A stretch of 64,000 nucleotides of DNA from Yamagishiella unicocca (lineage: Eukaryota > Chlorophyta > Chlorophyceae > Chlamydomonadales > Volvocaceae). Both the position numbers and the translations under genes were made by a program. The notes beneath the pieces were generated by a model. That model had not been told where the DNA came from and ran no database searches. It saw only the letters and a program-made list of their open reading frames with translations. Where the stretch lies: the NCBI GenBank assembly GCA_003116995.1, contig BDSL01000080.1:248001-312000 (forward strand). Direction: 5' to 3'. Of this stretch, positions 23,569-34,461 are shown one piece after another (the first letter of the stretch is position 1; every line of letters begins with the position of its first letter).

Positions 23569-25219
23569 ATGAGCAGTGTCGTGCCGGAGTTGGAGCTATC
23601 GGCATGGGATGGCAGGATTTGCGAGCTTGAGCAGGTGTGTTCGTTTAGAGGTCTTGCGACACGACCGCCAGCCACGTGGAGACCTCATGCCCCCATTCTT
23701 ACTCGAGTATGGAGCCTTCATATTCAGGCTCTGAGGTTGTAGTGACTGCTGTGCCGGATTGCGCCAGTCGGATTTCTCAAAAGTTCAGGGCATGCGACCT
23801 AGTGTGCGCTAACGGCCCTGTAAGCTGACATGTATGCCTCGTTTCTCTAATATTCTGGTTGTGCCTCAGGTCAAATTTCCGTCCAACGCTCAGTCGGCAT
23901 CGCTCGACGACAAACGACCCCGAATTGTAGCGTCGGCAGTGGGCCCCTTGCTTCCCGATGGCTGCACGCGGCGCAAGCGTCTCTTCATCGTGGAGCCATT
24001 AGGCGTGTGGGTTAATCATGGACAGCCTGGTCTGCAGCAAGATTTCGCGAGCGCGACCACCGAAAGGGCTGTTGCTTACTCAAGCACTGTCGAAAGGGGC
24101 TGTCCCAAATTGCCGTCAACAACAGGCCCTGGGGTCGCAAATGGTCTCACCTTTGGTACATCCACGCCGGAGCACGACTACGCAGCTCCCGCCGCAGTTG
24201 CGGCGAGCCCCGTGCAGTTGGCGGGGGTGCTCCATGGCGGGCGTCAATCCCGGTCATACTGCCAGCAGGTCTTCATCAAGTCTGAACCTGACACCGAAAC
24301 TAGGGACCAGCAGCAGCTAGATGACTGTTTCTTGCAGCAAAGCGAGCAGCGACAGCAAGAAGCAGGACAGGCAACGTTCAGAGAAATCGGCCTTGGTCCC
24401 ATGCGTCGCCCCGTGCTCAACCCCCGTGCAGAGCTCCAGGTTAGCGCACTTAACCCCAGGTTCCAGCCCTACCTGGCGCGCACAGCCTCCAACAGCGCTG
24501 CAGCTGCTATGCTGTTGCCAACCTCCACGGATGCCGCCATTGGCCACCTGCCCTGCCACGTGCTGCAACCGTCCCCACCAGCGGCTGCTATCACGAATCG
24601 GCCTCAACAGCTGCAGCGGCAGCCTCTCAACAACAAATCCCAGCCACAGGTGCTGGCAACACCAAACCTCAGCGGGGCTGCGGAGGCATTCCTCTGGAAT
24701 GCATGGACTCGAGACGGCGAGGCGCAGATGGGTTGTGGCGGCGCTGACAGCAAGGCCATGCTGCACCATCGGATAACGCCATTCGGCGTCGTCAAGGGCC
24801 CGGCCGGCGGTGTGAGCGGGGCGGGCGCCGGGGGCCATCTGCAGCAGCAGCAACAGGCCGCACAGTACGAACACCGACCGCTGGGCCAGCGACTGAACTG
24901 CTGGGCCGAAGGCTGCGCTGAGGTGTGGGCGGCCGCATTTGGCGAGCCCGCTCCTCTGCCAGCCACCTCCGGTGGGGGACACCAGCCGCTCAGCGAGGTC
25001 CTCAGCTGGGTCCAGGAGGGCAAAACTAACTTGCGGGGCTCACCACAGGACCCACAGCCCCAGCCGCCCTCCACTCCCAGCATGCCCTACGTAACCCAGC
25101 CCATCACCGAGCTGGACGCCTGGCGTGCTGCTGTCGGTGTCGGCAGAAAATTCTCGCTACAGCAGACGGCAGGCGTCCCCGACCAGGCGCCCCTGCCGAT
25201 GCCGCTACAGAGGTACTAG
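23569..25219 (+). CDS. Family copy E: longest and most diverged paralogue
   Basis: Exon 1 is 23569-23634 (22 aa, ELSAWDGRICELEQ) and exon 2 is 23870-25219, giving about 471 aa. The donor (GCAG|GTGTGT), acceptor (GTGCCTCAG) and phase-0 intron match the family. The core is altered: RRKRLFIVEPLGVWVNHGQ. The middle is Gln/Pro/Ala-rich. The C-terminal part holds three Trp-centred motifs instead of one: AFLWNAWTRDGEA, CAEVWAAAFGEPA and ELDAWRAAVGVG, the first at the position of ELWRAWGLE. It is the only copy on the plus strand with a full-length second exon. GD of WxGD is GR here. Function unknown. Confidence 0.7.
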
Positions 25220-28163
25220 TGGCACTAGGGTTTGGGTCAGCGCATCCAGCGTCGGTGTGTGAAGACCTAATGCGTAGACATGCTCTTATAGTTAATCTTC
25301 GAGGAGCCGTTGCCGGGCGGCCTACTCGTCGGCCCGACTGGAGATTTCCACTGACCGATCTATCGCCGCTCGTATTGGTTCAATCACAGTGATATTGGAT
25401 GGCACTGCACGCTAATCGGCGGCACAAGGCGTTCGTTGTGTGCGAAACGTAATGTGCTTGGGCCCTTGGAAGAGCGCTTGCGGCCACGCCGGGTCTGCAT
25501 CAATACGACCAAGCATACAATCTGCTAGCTTGAAAAATGATATGCTGTGGCATTTCTATCAGAGCAGTTATGCATGCGTCCAGCCACGGTTGGGCATTTG
25601 CGGCTCCGCGTCGGCTTTTTGTGATGTGAGGGAGCGCACTTCTCGTTGTACAAGCGAGGCTTTTGAGCGGCGTTTGGGTTGGTCTTGCAGCCAAAGAGTG
25701 CGGACAGGCAAGGCAACGCGCTAAGGTGAGCCCTGGTCAGCTTTGCTGTAGACAGCCTGCGCACTGCTGCTGTCATAGGGCTTCTGTTGCCCGTCGCGCT
25801 ACCTGAGGTTGCGGACCTTGTCGCCAGCGGACAGCGCGCAGCCGCCGCGCGAATTCCTTTCGTGCTGTTCGCGGGCAGCTGTCCGCCAGCAGGCGCCATC
25901 TATTAACCTCGACATGTTCGGACTCGCGTGGGGAATTTCTACATTCAATAATAATGGTCGTCGCACAGCTTCGTTGTCTTTCGGCGTTGGTAGTTGGTGT
26001 TGTACATTGAGTCGCGTCGTTTTGTTTCGCATGGTGGGCGAGCACTATGGTGGTTGGTTTGGCTGTCTTTCGTGAGAGCACAGCGAGTATGGTTGGAAGT
26101 ATTCGATTCTTACGGCGAACGGGGGTCACCCATAAATCACATCCCAAATAGTTGTACCCACATACATGAATAATGCGGAACATTGCCTAAGTACGTCATT
26201 CCATTGTAGTCTCCTAGACTCAGATCAGGGTTCATTTCATCGCTTATTGCTATGTGTGCTTACTCTATGCTGACGGTGGCTTAAGCCGCGACTGCGTGCC
26301 CGCCGTACAAGCGCATGAGCATCTGCCTCGTGCGTTGGGCATGCCAGGAGCTTCGAATACATTTTTCGTGGGAGGGCGGCGCCACACTCCATATCCTCAC
26401 AACTGCTGGGCGGAAGGACCGGGGCAGACGTGTTGTGCAGACCGGTTACGGATCATGCCATGACGTAGTGCTAGGTTGGTGCTGGTGCGTGCGCGGGTCC
26501 ATGTGTGTGTTTTCCTCGCAAGTGATCTCCTCGGATTCGGTTGTCTTGCTGAGTGATTTGGCTGAGTAAATCACAGGCGCGGCGACCTCTCGGATGGAAC
26601 CTTTCTGACGCGTCAAGCTAGGCCGGGACCTTGACACCCTCCAGTATGTTGCCTACTCGTTGCTCTCTGGCAACGACCACGCAACCTCATGGTAGTTCCT
26701 GCGCGACCTGCGTGGATGCCCCGTGGATCACAATGACCGGCGGGGGCTGACGTTGGCTGCCTAGTTTTGGTTGGTGGTGCGCCTTTTGAAGCAGTGTGCA
26801 TGCGTCGTCCCAGGTGGTAGTGCTTATCTCAAGTGTCGCATCTCATCTCATACATGCAATACAGTATGTTGCAAGCTGCACGCAAAAGCAGTCCTATCCG
26901 TCGCTGAGTCGTAAGTTAGTTTGGTTGGCCCATTGTGGACGATCGTTGGCGGGAGACCGGTGCGTTTGTCCATGTATCGGTAGCAGCGCGGGGATGTACG
27001 GCAAGGCCGTTATACATCTGGCTTGGACGTCCGTGTTGATGCAACTGAGGCACACGTGTGTGTGGTTGCAACGATTAGTAACGCCGTCGCAAGTGGTGTA
27101 GCCAGGCCACGGCCACTTGGAAGGGCTACAGCCCTGCTACAGGCGCATCCATGAATGCCAATACTCGCGACATTGCCAAGGCGAGGCAAGGCACCATGCG
27201 CCGGCATGTTTGCACGAGGCATCGGAGATTGCAGCAGGCGGGAAGTTCAAGGTTTGTGTTTGGTCCAGGTTGAGTCAATGCCCACTCGCGGGAGCCGTAC
27301 CCATTCGACCCGCACGGATAGTGGAATGGAAACGGTGTATTTCAACGTCTTCTCTGCGCTACCGGAAGCATGGAGGCAGAAAAGCTCTTCTGCTTGCAGG
27401 TTGTGACAGTGTATGTAACATGATATTATGAGCGTCGTTTTGTAAGGCTCGCAAATAACGCCTGTAACATACAGAGCTACCGCATGTGCCCTCCCCGCCT
27501 TGCCTCTAATCATCGGCTGTGGTACACCTCCACAAGTAGAGGTTGGGTTCTGGAAATCGAATGCGGTCCGCTTCCTCCCGGCCCAGACGAGCAGGTGTCG
27601 GCCCACGGGACGGCGTCGCTGATCATCGAGTATGTGAGCTGCCGGTGCAAAACTGCACAACCCGAGATATGAATTTGCCCATTTATGAACATTCCTTTCG
27701 TTCCATACATTTATTTTATGGCGTAATCTTTGCGGATCATTACTGTCAATGGTGGTTGGAACGGCGTAAGCAAGCTGCTGCGATGCCGAGGTCCAATTCC
27801 CACGGGATGCATTTTGCACTCCAATTATTGATTTTTCCTTGCACGCTAAGTGCAAACAAAAACTTGAATCTCCCGAGGCGGGGACGTTAAAGTTGACGTA
27901 TCCTGCAAGGCTAGGCCTGAAGGGGCCGCTTCATGGGTTGCGGTTCTTCGTTGTCAAAACAAGCCAACGACGTAGGCGTGACAGTCGGCACTGGTGACGC
28001 AGCGACAACCGGGTGCGGAAATGTTGCCGACTCGCAAGCGTTTAGGCACCTTGGCTCACAATGAATGTGGTGTCAATAGTGCACCCGAATTGTATTACAA
28101 ACGTGAGACTCTACACGTCGCGCCTGAGGCACCCGAAATCGCCGACACTACCTAACTCGCAGG
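25220..28163. other. Intergenic stretch, no firm gene; boundary to GC-rich region
   Basis: Several short frames read weakly like coding exons, for example 27484-27672 plus (containing VLEIECGPLPPGPDEQ), but no connected model could be made. From about 28.4 kb onward the base composition becomes much more GC-rich. Confidence 0.3.
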
Positions 28164-31100
28164 ATGAGCCGACTGGCCAGCAAGGAGCTGGACGCCGCGG
28201 CAAAGGAGGCGGCAAAGGAAGCAACGACGCCCGGGATCAAGGGAACAGCTGAAACGCTTCAGAAAATTGTCTTGGAGCGCGTGTGTTCCAGTTCTCGGGA
28301 CGAGTGGCAAGCAGATGCGGTCGACTCGCTGGGAAAGCAGTTGCGCCTGGTAGGTGGAGCTGGTGCATATAAGCGTCTCGCGATTACGCGACGCCGTCGC
28401 TTGGCGTCTTCGTGTGTGCCTCGCGCCTCGTAACGCCACAACATCCCCGGCAGCGCCAATAGACCCCATCGCACCGAGCTTCCGCTCCGCATACCCCATC
28501 GCCTCCCTTTCCTATCGCACCTCCAGTACGACTATGACGCATGCCGCGACAGCGAGCCAGCAAGCACCGACTCCTCACCCCATGCTCCCGCTCCCGCCGA
28601 CGTGCCCGGCCCGTCTGGCCGCCCCTTTCACCTCAGCCCATCCCCCCTCCACCCTCATCCGGCAGTCCATCGTGGTGTTCGGTGCCTCCGGTGACCTGGC
28701 GAAGAAGAAAACCTACCCGGCGCTGTACGAGCTGTTCAAAAAGGGGTGAGCGGCGGCTTGGGTCGGGCGCGGCAGGAGAAAACAGCGGGCTGACGTGCCC
28801 AGGCTGGCCTCCACAAGATGTAAGGAAGTCATTATAAGGTTTCGTCGGAAAGGGATGACCTTTCTGCCAGCTGGCTTTGCTGGCTTTGCTGGCTCCGAAA
28901 CCTTCCACACCCCCCGCTCCTCGTCGGAAACGGTTTCTTCCTCGCACACTGGTTTTCCTCGCAGCCCCGTGCTCCTCAGCGACGCCCCGTTGCTTCGTTG
29001 CTTCGTTGAAACCCTAAACCCAAACCCCCCCAACCCCCTTCTCCTGCAGTTTTCTTCCCCGGCGCCTGCAGATAGTGGGCTACGCACGGTCCAAGATGAG
29101 CACGCAGGTGGGCGGCGAGATCGTTTGAGGGACGAGGCTGGGCTGTTCAGCTGCTGTCTGGTTGGCTGCCTGCTTGCCTAGCTGGTTACATGTCCGGCGC
29201 ACTGACTGTTATGGGCCCGGGCGGTTGGTCCGAGGGCCTGGAGGGGTGGTGTCGGACCGGCCCCCATCCTGCGGCTACGCTACGGGCGTCAACGCGCTTC
29301 GTTGAAACCCTAGTTCGCAACCAGCAAGTGAGGTCGCGTCCTGACCCGCGGGTCGCCTGCCGTTCCCCCCTCTACCATCCCGTCCCAGGAGCTCCGAGAC
29401 CGGCTGCGCCCCTTCCTGGAAAAGGACTCCGAGTCGGTTGAGCAGTTCCTCAACTGCTGCTCGTACCTGGCTGGAGAGGTGGGTCCAGGGAGGGGAAGGG
29501 GGGCCGTCCAGGGAGGGCGGGTTATGTCGTATGCGCGCCCCGCTCCCTTGCCGCACCTCACTTACTCGTCTGGGCCAGCACCAAGCAATGGCTAGCACCT
29601 CGCACTGAACTCGACACATTCATCTTTGAGCGGCTGTAACGGGCATCAAGCAGTAGCGGCCGGGTGAGCGGGGGCGGGTGAGCGGGGGCGGATGAGCGGG
29701 GGGCCGAGCGCTACCCCTGACTGCGCCTGTGTATGTCTGCCCCCCGTCACCGTCGCTGCCCATGCCTCTCACCCTCAGGCGCACGGGAGTGCATCATCAA
29801 GTCCTTTGCCTGACACGGGAAAAGGCAATTTTAACACCGAATGCACCCAGTCGCAACCTCCGCACCATCCCAAACCCAACCCCAGCTACCTCAGCCCCAA
29901 TCCCGGTGGCTTCCAAAGCACCCAAAGCCGCCAAACCTGTCGGGCGCCACTTCGCTCCACACCACTGCGACACACAAACCTCCCCGACGTCCCGCGGTCC
30001 CACCCCCCCAACATCACACCCCCGCCCAGCACCCCACCCACCCCCGTTGGCCCCGCCCTTTCTCCCCCTACCCATGCCCTTTGTCGTACAGTACGACGCT
30101 CCTGACGGTTATGAGCGGTTGGGCGCCGCGCTGTCTGCCTGGGAGGCGCAGATGTTCGCGGGTGCGGCGGCGGCGCCCTCGGACGCCGCTGGCGCCGCCA
30201 ACGGTCCCCGCCTGGGCCGCCTCTTCTACCTAGCGCTACCTCCCAGCGTGTACCCGCAGGTGGGGGACATCTGGAGCTCAGGTGCATGCACTTCATTATT
30301 CCCGCTCAATAGTGTGCTCTGAGAAATGGGAAGGCATCCTCGCTGTACTGTGGAGCTGCATACCTGTGTACCTGTATAACTGATACTATGTTTTTGGTTA
30401 AAGGTAACTCCTGACGGGAATGTAAGGCGCTGGAGGAGCGGTTCTGGAGTTGGGAAGGAGGCTGGCGGGGAGGCCTCCAGATGTCAGGAGGTGTCACGCC
30501 TTTTCGAAGCTGACATCCTGACGCCGCAGCCTCACTCCTCCCTGCCATCGCCGACCGGCTGGCGCCTGCCTGCCTGCTCTCAGTGCCTGAGCTCGGAAGA
30601 TAGATACGAGCAGGGAACCAGCGCAGACCCGCGCGCGTCGCCTCGACACCCCCACCCGCTGAGCACCACTCCCCCATCGCCCCTCCAGCGGCCCAATCAC
30701 CCCGCCTTGTCACGTAAACGGTTTTCATGCCACCCCTCACTACCACCACCACCACTTATTTGCCAACGTGCCCCCGGCCCCCCAGGTGTGCAAGTGGCTA
30801 AGACAGCACTGCGCCACATTGTACGGCGGTGGTGGCGGCGGCGGCGGCAAGGCCGCGGGCGACGTACTGCGAGGGGGCGCCAATGCTTCGCAGGGCAGCT
30901 TCGTTCGTCTCATCCTTGAGAAGCCTTTCGGTGAGGGGTGGAGGTGCCCTTCCCACCACTCGGGTCTCCTCTCAACCTTACCACTCGGGTTGCCTCTCAA
31001 CCCCACCACAGTGGTGACTTACGGGAGCCGTCCGAAGGCGTAGCCTGTACCCCCCTGGAGTGTATGTTGAACCTATGATACCCTTTGCTGACGAATCCCT

Positions 31101-34100
31101 CACACGTCCCTTCCCACTGACTCCCCTCCGCCCCTCCTCTCCTTTTCCTTACTGTCCCCGTCCTTCCCCTCTCCCCGCTCATCCCCGAAACCCTAACATT
31201 CGACTCCTAAAAACCCTATCACCCTATCACCCTATCACCCTATCACCCTATCACCCTATCACCCTATCACCCTATCACCCTATCACCCTCCTGCAGGTCA
31301 CGACCTACAGAGCAGTGAGGACCTGGCTGAGGACATCGGCGGCCACTGGCCGGAGGAGCAGCTCTACCGCATAGACCACTACCTGGGCAAGGAGCTGGTG
31401 CAGGTGGGGGCATCACAACCGGGGGAGGGGGGGCAGGGAGGCGGGGCGGTGGTATGGAGACTTGGGGGCAGAGAGGTCGAGGGTGGCGGAAACGTTTGGG
31501 AAAGGGTAGGGGGGTGTAGGAGCCGGCCCGCAGCCCCCCCCGATGTTGCGGGTATCACCTCCCAGCGGTGCCTCCCAAGTAGTCCCTCCCTGGAGCCTGC
31601 CGGCACCGAACCGCTTTCCTCATTTCTCCCTCGTCTCCTCATGTCCTGTCGCCAGAACCTGCTCATGTTGCGCTTCGCCAACCCCATCTTCGGCGCCTTC
31701 TTCAACCGCCACTACATTTCCAGCATCCAAGTCACCTTCAAGGTGGGACCGAAGCTGCGAGCTGGGGCTGGTCTTGGGGAGGGGTTCGCCGCAGCTGATG
31801 GTGGTGCTGGTGGTGCTGGTTGCGGAACGCGGCCTTTTCGTACACCGTGGCCCGGGTCGCCTTCCACATCGCATTAAGGTCCCTGGCGTTGCGCCTGCTG
31901 CCCGCCCCGGCTCGCATCCACGGGTCTCCCTCGAACCCCGGCTCGCTTCTTTGTTCTAGCTGGCTGGCTGGTGCATCCGCTGACCCTTCCCGGCGGTTTC
32001 GGGCGTTGTGGCATTCGCCCTTCCCCCGCTTCCCTTCCCCAGGAGCCGTTCGGCACGGAGGGCCGCGGCGGCTACTTCGACCAGTACGGCATCATTCGCG
32101 ACGTGATCCAGAACCACCTGATCCAAGTACGGCCGGCTGGCTGAGAGCGAGTGAACACCGAGTCAGAGGGTTATGCCTGATTGGTTTTCACAGTCTCACG
32201 ACCTCATTAGCAGCCGCACCGTCGCCATCATCCCGCTCCCGACTATGATCATGTGCGCGTTGTCCTCTAGGCCCGTTGGGACGCGATTCCCCCCACCCCA
32301 CGGGTTTCCCTCGAACCCCACCCAACGGCCAACCGAAAGCCCAACCCTGCCTACCCCCAACCGTAAATCCCTAAAACCGGAAAACCCCAAAAACCTTCCC
32401 CAGGTGCTTGCGCTGCTGACTATGGAGGCCCCCGTGTCGCTCCACCCGGATGACATCCGCGACGAGAAGGTCAAGGCGCTCCGCTGCATCGCACCGGCGG
32501 GACTGGACGACTGCGTCCTGGGGCAGTACGTGGCGGACAAGGTGGGAAGGGGGAAGGGGGCCGGGGTGGCGGACAAGGTGGGAAGGGGGAAGGTTTCGAT
32601 GCCGGGGTGACGTTGCGGCCGCCGTATCCTGGTTCCTGGGACATGGGATACAGGCGACGGCCGCTGCAGTTGGAGAAGCCCATCACCCGCCCACGGCCGT
32701 CCTTGCCTCCTTGCCTCCTTGCCGTACACAGGGCAACGCCGGTTACTTGGACGACCCAACCGTCCCCGCCGGCTCCCGCACCCCCACCTTCGCAGCGGTG
32801 CGGCTCTTCGTGCGCAACGAGCGGTGGGACGGAGTGCCGATCGTGATCAAGGCGGGGAAGGCGCTCAACGAGAGGCTGGCCGCGGTGAGAGCCACAGGGG
32901 GGGCAGCAGCGGTTGGAGTATGAAGGCTGCTGGACCGCTCCCTCCGTCTTCCCCCCTCCTGACCCCACGGGTCTTCCTCGAATCCCCCTCCTGACCACCA
33001 TCCCCGCCCCTCCAATCCCCCTCCTGCCGGGCCCTGCGCCCGCCCTTCAGGTCCGGATCCAGCTCCGTACACCTGCCGCCTCCATCTTCGGCTCCCTGGA
33101 GCACATGCGCAACGAGCTGGTCATCCGCTTCCAGGTGAGCCCAGGGGCGGTTGTGAGTGGAGCCGCTGCCGCACCTGACAGCGCAGCAGCGCACAGCTAC
33201 CGGAACCAGATCCGCCCCCAAAAACGGTTTCGAACCGAGGCGACTGACGAAACACCGCTGCGTCCGACACGCGGCTCCGCCTGCCCTGCCCTGCGCTGCC
33301 CCCCTTAGCCCGGGGAGGCCATATACGCCAAAATGGTGGTCAAGAAGCCGGGGCTGGAAATGGACTACGAGATGTCGGAGCTGGATCTGTCGTACCCGTA
33401 AGTGTCGTACGGCACATGTGCACCGCGCGCGGATATAAGCCGCTCGCTAAGTACAACTGTCGTACATTGCAACCCCCGATCCTGGTCGCAGGGAGCGGTA
33501 CAAGGGCATCATCATCCCGGACGCGTACGAGCGCCTCATCCTGGACTGTATAAGGTACGACGAACAAACTGCCAACTGAATCTGCCGGGTCGGATCGGGT
33601 CTCACGCAGCGCCGCGCTTCGTTGGGCCCCAGGCCGCACCCCACCTCCAGCCCTCTTCACGGTCCGACACGGGGTTATGCCCGCGCCCCTGAGCGCAAGG
33701 CTCGAAACCCTGGGACGCCGAAATCCAACCCATTTGTTTGCCCAACCCTACCCAACTACCCAACTTCCCAAGCTCCCAACTACCCAACTACCCAACCCAA
33801 GCTGTGCACCGCACCCCGTTTCCCGTGTGCGCCGCCTCCAGGGGTGACCAGCAGCACTTCGTACGGCGGGACGAGCTCCGAGCCGCCTGGGCCATCTTCA
33901 CCCCGCTGCTTCACGCCGTGGATCAGGGGGCTGTGCGGCTGCACCAATATCCCTACGGTGGGCGGCGCGAGGGGCAGTGTCGTGTTGTGCTGTGTCGTGC
34001 GATGATCGGCGTGCTGTTGCTGGCTGGACGAATATCACGGAATACGGGTTTGAAACAGTGCCGTGGCCCTCTCTCTTGCGGTTGTTAATCGACGGCCCTC

Positions 34101-34341
34101 GGTGCGGTTGTTTCGGCGGCCAAACATCCCCAACCCCAACTCCCATAACTCAAACCCACGCCGCCTCGGGCCCTGCTCCGTCTTCCCTCCCTCCCTGCCC
34201 TGCCGTCCAGGCTCTCGCGGCCCTGCCGCCGTGGACCCCTTCATCGCCGAGTCGGGATACGTGCGCACAGAATACACCTGGCAGCACCAGCACCCGGACA
34301 AGCAGGGCGCGCAGAAGCCACCGTCGGCTGGGAAGCTGTGA
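28164..34341 (+). CDS. G6PD: Glucose-6-phosphate dehydrogenase, cytosolic type
   Basis: Oxidises glucose 6-phosphate to 6-phosphogluconolactone with NADP, the first step of the oxidative pentose phosphate pathway. Core exons: ..28745, 29050-29107, 29389-29478, 30092-30259, 30786-30930, 31297-31403, 31656-31742, 32043-32126, 32404-32541, 32732-32884, 33051-33134, 33309-33397, 33492-33554, 33842-33957, 34211-34341; all phases join. Visible are the dinucleotide motif [18 protein letters not shown], the active-site [27 protein letters not shown], and a C-terminus ([16 protein letters not shown]) of the plant cytosolic type. A start at ATG 28534 gives 574 aa. A coding-like upstream exon from ATG 28164 can join instead (28353 to 28637, or 28349 to 28561), giving about 603 or 627 aa. 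The N-terminus is the uncertain part. A run of eight Gly lies in exon 30786-30930. Confidence 0.93.
31213..31284. repeat. (ACCCTATC)9 array in a G6PD intron
   Basis: Nine perfect 8-bp units just upstream of the CTGCAG acceptor of the exon at 31297. The opposite strand reads GATAGGGT, similar in length and in its GGG block to plant- and alga-type telomere repeats. Confidence 0.9.
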
Positions 34342-34461
34342 GGGGGAAGGGGAGGAGGAGGGGGAGGAGGAGGAGGGGGAGGGGGGGGAGGAGGAAGGGG
34401 AGGACGAGAAGGAGGAGGAGGAGGAAGAGGAGGAGGGGGAGGAGGAGAAGGAGAAGGGGAG
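34340..34461. repeat. Polypurine tract in the G6PD 3' untranslated region
   Basis: About 120 bases of nearly pure G/A, mostly GGA/GGGGA units with a single C, begin at the G6PD stop codon. A TGTAA, the usual chlamydomonadalean polyadenylation word, follows at about 34567. Confidence 0.85.

Noticed and set aside
24317..24982. Minus-strand 221-codon frame opposite copy E
   Set aside because: Antisense shadow of the supported copy E coding exon.
27247..27855. Minus-strand 202-codon frame
   Set aside because: No motif, no exon context; a plus-strand frame in the same stretch reads equally well, so neither is called.
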